Assembly (NCBI GenBank): GCA_012735335.1 | Contig: JAAYHO010000059.1 | Location: 1 to 8,152 of the forward strand | DNA length: 8,152 bases | Reading direction: 5' to 3' | Source: Gammaproteobacteria bacterium | GTDB lineage: Bacteria; Pseudomonadota; Gammaproteobacteria; Pseudomonadales; Pseudomonadaceae | Shown here: positions 6,014-8,152 of the stretch, piece by piece | Layout of the letters: the number at the start of each line of letters is the position of its first letter | Position numbering within the stretch: the first letter of the stretch is position 1 | Program-made: the position numbers and the translations under genes | The notes under the pieces: generated by a model | What the model was told of the DNA's origin: nothing | The model's database searches: none | What the model saw: the letters and a program-made list of their open reading frames with translations, nothing else

Positions 6014-7828
6014 ATGCGCAAACTGTTCGGGCGGGCCTGGTTCCCCGTTCTGCTGCTGGTATTACTCGGACTGATGATCTGGAGCACTGAATTGGCTACC
6101 CTGGCAGCCGGGGTTGGCCTTTTTGTGCTGGGTATCGGTCGGCTGGAGGAGGGCTTTCGCGCCTTCTCCGGTGGTGCCCTCGAGCGCTGGCTCAAGTGGA
6201 GCACCGATGGGCTGTGGAAGAGTCTGCTGGTAGGGGTGGTGAGCACCGCTGCGGTGCAGTCCAGCACCCTGGTGACCCTGCTCGGCATTGCCTTTCTCAG
6301 TGCCGGTCTGATCAATACCCTGGGTGGGGTCGGGCTGGTGTTCGGCGCCAACCTGGGTACCACCTCCGGTGCCTGGCTGATCGCCATGGCCGGGCTCAAG
6401 CTGAACATGGCGCAACTGTCGATGCCGATGCTGGCCTTCGGCGTGTTCCTCGCCCGCCGCGAGGAAACCGGCTGGCGTGGTGGCGGCCTGGCGCTGCTGG
6501 GTATCGGTCTGTTGTTCCTCGGTATCGACCTGATGAAGAACGGCTTCAGCGGCTTTGAAGGCGCCTTCGATCTGGCCCGTTACGCGGTCGAGGGTTGGAC
6601 CGGAGTACTGTTGTTCGTGCTGATCGGTGCGCTGGCCACCGTGGTCATGCAGTCCAGCCATGCCACCCTGGTACTGACCCTGGCTGCGCTGGCCGCCGGG
6701 CAGGTGCATTATGACAACGCCCTGGCGCTGGTGATCGGTGCCAACCTGGGGTCCATCGCCACTGCACTGTTTGCCGGTATCGGCAGTAACAACGCCGGAC
6801 GGCGCATCGCCGCTACCCATCTGATCTTCAACCTGGTGACCGCCGGTGCTGCGCTGCTGCTGTTGCATCAATTGATGGCTGCGGTGGAGTGGCTGGCGGA
6901 AGCAGGGGGCTTTGCGCCGGACGCGCACATGCTCAAGCTGGCGATCTTCCATACCCTGTATAACGTCTTCGGTCTGGTGCTGATGCTGCCCTGGGCCTTC
7001 CTGCTGGTGCGGCTGCTGGAGCGCTGGCTGCCGGATGAGCAGCGGGTTTCGGAGAGCGCCGGGCTGCTCAGCGAGCAACCACGCACCCGGGCGCTGTATG
7101 TCAACGAGTCGGCGCTGCTGCACGCCGATACCGCGCTCAAGGTGCTGGATCAGGAGCTGCAGCATCTGGCGCAGCTGAGTCGTCAGGTGGTGGGTGCGGC
7201 CATGTACCTGCCCTCCGGTCTGGCGGACATGACGCCCAGCCAGCTGCATCAGGCGGTACGTCAGCCGGTGCCGCTGGAGCGGCGCGAGGATGCCGAGGCG
7301 CTGTACGAGCAGCATATCAAGGGGGTCTACGCGGACATCGTCGATTTCATGTCCCGGGTCGACGTATCCCTGCTGCCGGAGCAGCAGCAGGCCATGCTCA
7401 ATGCGACCATGGCGGCGCGGGATCTGGTTACTGCGGTCAAGGCAGCCAAGCACCTGCAGACCAACCTGCGCAAGCATATTGACAGTCCCCAGCCCACCCT
7501 GCGCGAGGCCTACAGTCGCCTGCGCGAGCAGTGCGGCCTGACTCTGCTGGAGCTGCGGGACTGGTCGGATCATGTGGACAGCGAGCTGTTGCGTCAGGTG
7601 CAGGACAGCGAGGCCCGGGGTGTGCTGTTTGCCGACGGCTTCCAGAGCAACCTGCAACAGCAGTTGCGCAACCGCGAGCTGGACGGCTGGCAGGCGACCT
7701 CACTGCTCAATGACCTGAACTATCTGGAGCGCATCCGCCGTCACCTGCTGCGCGGCCATGCCGGGCTGGGGCAGAGTCTGCCGGCGGATGACGATCAGCG
7801 GCTGGAGCAGGTGGTCAGTCTGGCCTGA
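6014..7828 (+). CDS. Na/Pi cotransporter family protein with PhoU-like C-terminal domain
   Basis: 604 residues from the ATG at 6014. The membrane half (about 1-340) contains the duplicated Na/Pi-cotransporter (PF02690-type) repeats: QSSTL (82-86) with GANLGTT (111-117), then QSSHA (213-217) with GANLGS (242-247). QSS is the family's signature for Na+ and phosphate binding. Residues about 355-600 are soluble, Leu- and Gln-rich and helical, like the PhoU-like regulatory tail in YjbB-type proteins. The expected role is phosphate movement across the inner membrane; in E. coli YjbB this is reported as export. Direction here is not evident. Starts at TTG 5978 or GTG 6008 are in frame, but the ATG gives the typical length and a short basic N-terminus (MRKLFGR). 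The ribosome binding site is weak in each case (GGGG, 6001-6004, before the ATG). The 3' end overlaps ggt on the other strand. Confidence 0.93.
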   Translation: MRKLFGRAWFPVLLLVLLGLMIWSTELATLAAGVGLFVLGIGRLEEGFRAFSGGALERWLKWSTDGLWKSLLVGVVSTAAVQSSTLVTLLGIAFLSAGLINTLGGVGLVFGANLGTTSGAWLIAMAGLKLNMAQLSMPMLAFGVFLARREETGWRGGGLALLGIGLLFLGIDLMKNGFSGFEGAFDLARYAVEGWTGVLLFVLIGALATVVMQSSHATLVLTLAALAAGQVHYDNALALVIGANLGSIATALFAGIGSNNAGRRIAATHLIFNLVTAGAALLLLHQLMAAVEWLAEAGGFAPDAHMLKLAIFHTLYNVFGLVLMLPWAFLLVRLLERWLPDEQRVSESAGLLSEQPRTRALYVNESALLHADTALKVLDQELQHLAQLSRQVVGAAMYLPSGLADMTPSQLHQAVRQPVPLERREDAEALYEQHIKGVYADIVDFMSRVDVSLLPEQQQAMLNATMAARDLVTAVKAAKHLQTNLRKHIDSPQPTLREAYSRLREQCGLTLLELRDWSDHVDSELLRQVQDSEARGVLFADGFQSNLQQQLRNRELDGWQATSLLNDLNYLERIRRHLLRGHAGLGQSLPADDDQRLEQVVSLA

Positions 7829-8152
7829 GCGGCTGTTGCACCCGGGCCTCGCCCTCGCCACGCGGGTCGCTGGCGGCGCTGACCTCCGCACGGCGCTTGT
7901 CCCACAGCAGCGCCTGCATATCCCCGTAGTCCCGGCCCACCGGGCGGAAACTGTGCCCCATCTGCTCCAGCGCCTGGCGTTGTTCGGCGGTGAAGGCACT
8001 GTCCTCGATCTGGATCTGATCGGGTAGGTACTGATGGTGGAAGCGCGGGCGCGCTACCCATTCCTGCACCGGCCTGCCGTCCATGGCCTGCAGGGCGCCC
8101 AGCAGGACCATGCTGATGATGCGGCTGCCGCCCGGGGTGCCGAGGATGGCCA
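7815..8152 (-). CDS. ggt: gamma-glutamyltranspeptidase, C-terminal end of small subunit (partial, runs off right edge)
   Basis: The final 111 residues and stop (TGA, complement of 7815-7817) are visible. Gamma-glutamyltranspeptidase is a periplasmic N-terminal-nucleophile hydrolase that cleaves glutathione and other gamma-glutamyl compounds. It matures by self-cleavage into two subunits. The fragment matches the end of the small subunit: TPGGSRII near the right edge holds the Gly-Gly pair that forms the oxyanion hole. It is followed by APRFHHQ-like RPRFHHQYLPD and by the terminal ASDPR. The catalytic Thr lies outside the window. The tail after ASDPR (13 residues, ending PLRPD) is close to the usual length. 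It converges with the Na/Pi-type transporter gene, with a 14-bp overlap (7815-7828). Confidence 0.95.
   Translation of the reverse strand, partial: AILGTPGGSRIISMVLLGALQAMDGRPVQEWVARPRFHHQYLPDQIQIEDSAFTAEQRQALEQMGHSFRPVGRDYGDMQALLWDKRRAEVSAASDPRGEGEARVQQPLRPD

Noticed and set aside
6062..7657. Long minus-strand ORF of 531 codons opposite the Na/Pi-type transporter gene
   Set aside because: It is a Gln/His-rich shadow frame typical of GC-rich coding DNA. The plus-strand frame has clear family motifs.

Overview
The window looks like chromosomal DNA from a GC-rich gammaproteobacterium, most likely Pseudomonas or the related Halopseudomonas. The evidence is Pseudomonas-like protein sequences throughout, frequent G/C at third codon positions, and mutM followed a few genes later by a convergent ggt. 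No mobile element, CRISPR array, tRNA or rRNA gene was seen. The gene content is mostly housekeeping plus signalling.

Layout. 1-923 (minus): 5' part of a long-form 3-hydroxyacyl-CoA dehydrogenase running off the left edge. 924-1218: divergent intergenic region with overlapping inverted repeats close to the dehydrogenase gene and a possible 20-codon leader ORF (1160-1222). 1219-2562 (plus): uncharacterised polytopic membrane protein, followed after 13 bp by mutM (2576-3388), probably one operon. 3389-3699: 311-bp intergenic region with an AT-rich promoter block and a long, foldable 5' leader. 3700-5457 (plus): PAS-GGDEF-EAL c-di-GMP protein. 5609-5947 (plus): small exported or membrane protein with a CLGC motif. 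6014-7828 (plus): Na/Pi-cotransporter-like protein with a PhoU-like tail. 7815-8152 (minus): 3' end of gamma-glutamyltranspeptidase, whose last 14 bp overlap the end of the transporter gene tail to tail.

The best candidate for something new is the c-di-GMP gene. Its PAS domain aligns without gaps to the heme pocket of FixL, including the proximal His and distal Arg positions, so it may be an oxygen- or gas-responsive c-di-GMP enzyme. It is preceded by about 210 nt of leader in which one segment can pair with two alternative partners. Secondary points are the leader ORF or frameshift before the membrane protein, the pseudo-duplicated Pro/Ser motifs in that protein, and the unknown CLGC protein.

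The genes do not form one obvious pathway. mutM acts in oxidative DNA repair, ggt in glutathione turnover, the dehydrogenase in acyl-CoA oxidation, and the PAS protein possibly in gas sensing. A shared redox or oxygen theme is conceivable but is only inference. No convincing rho-independent terminator was found between any of the genes.
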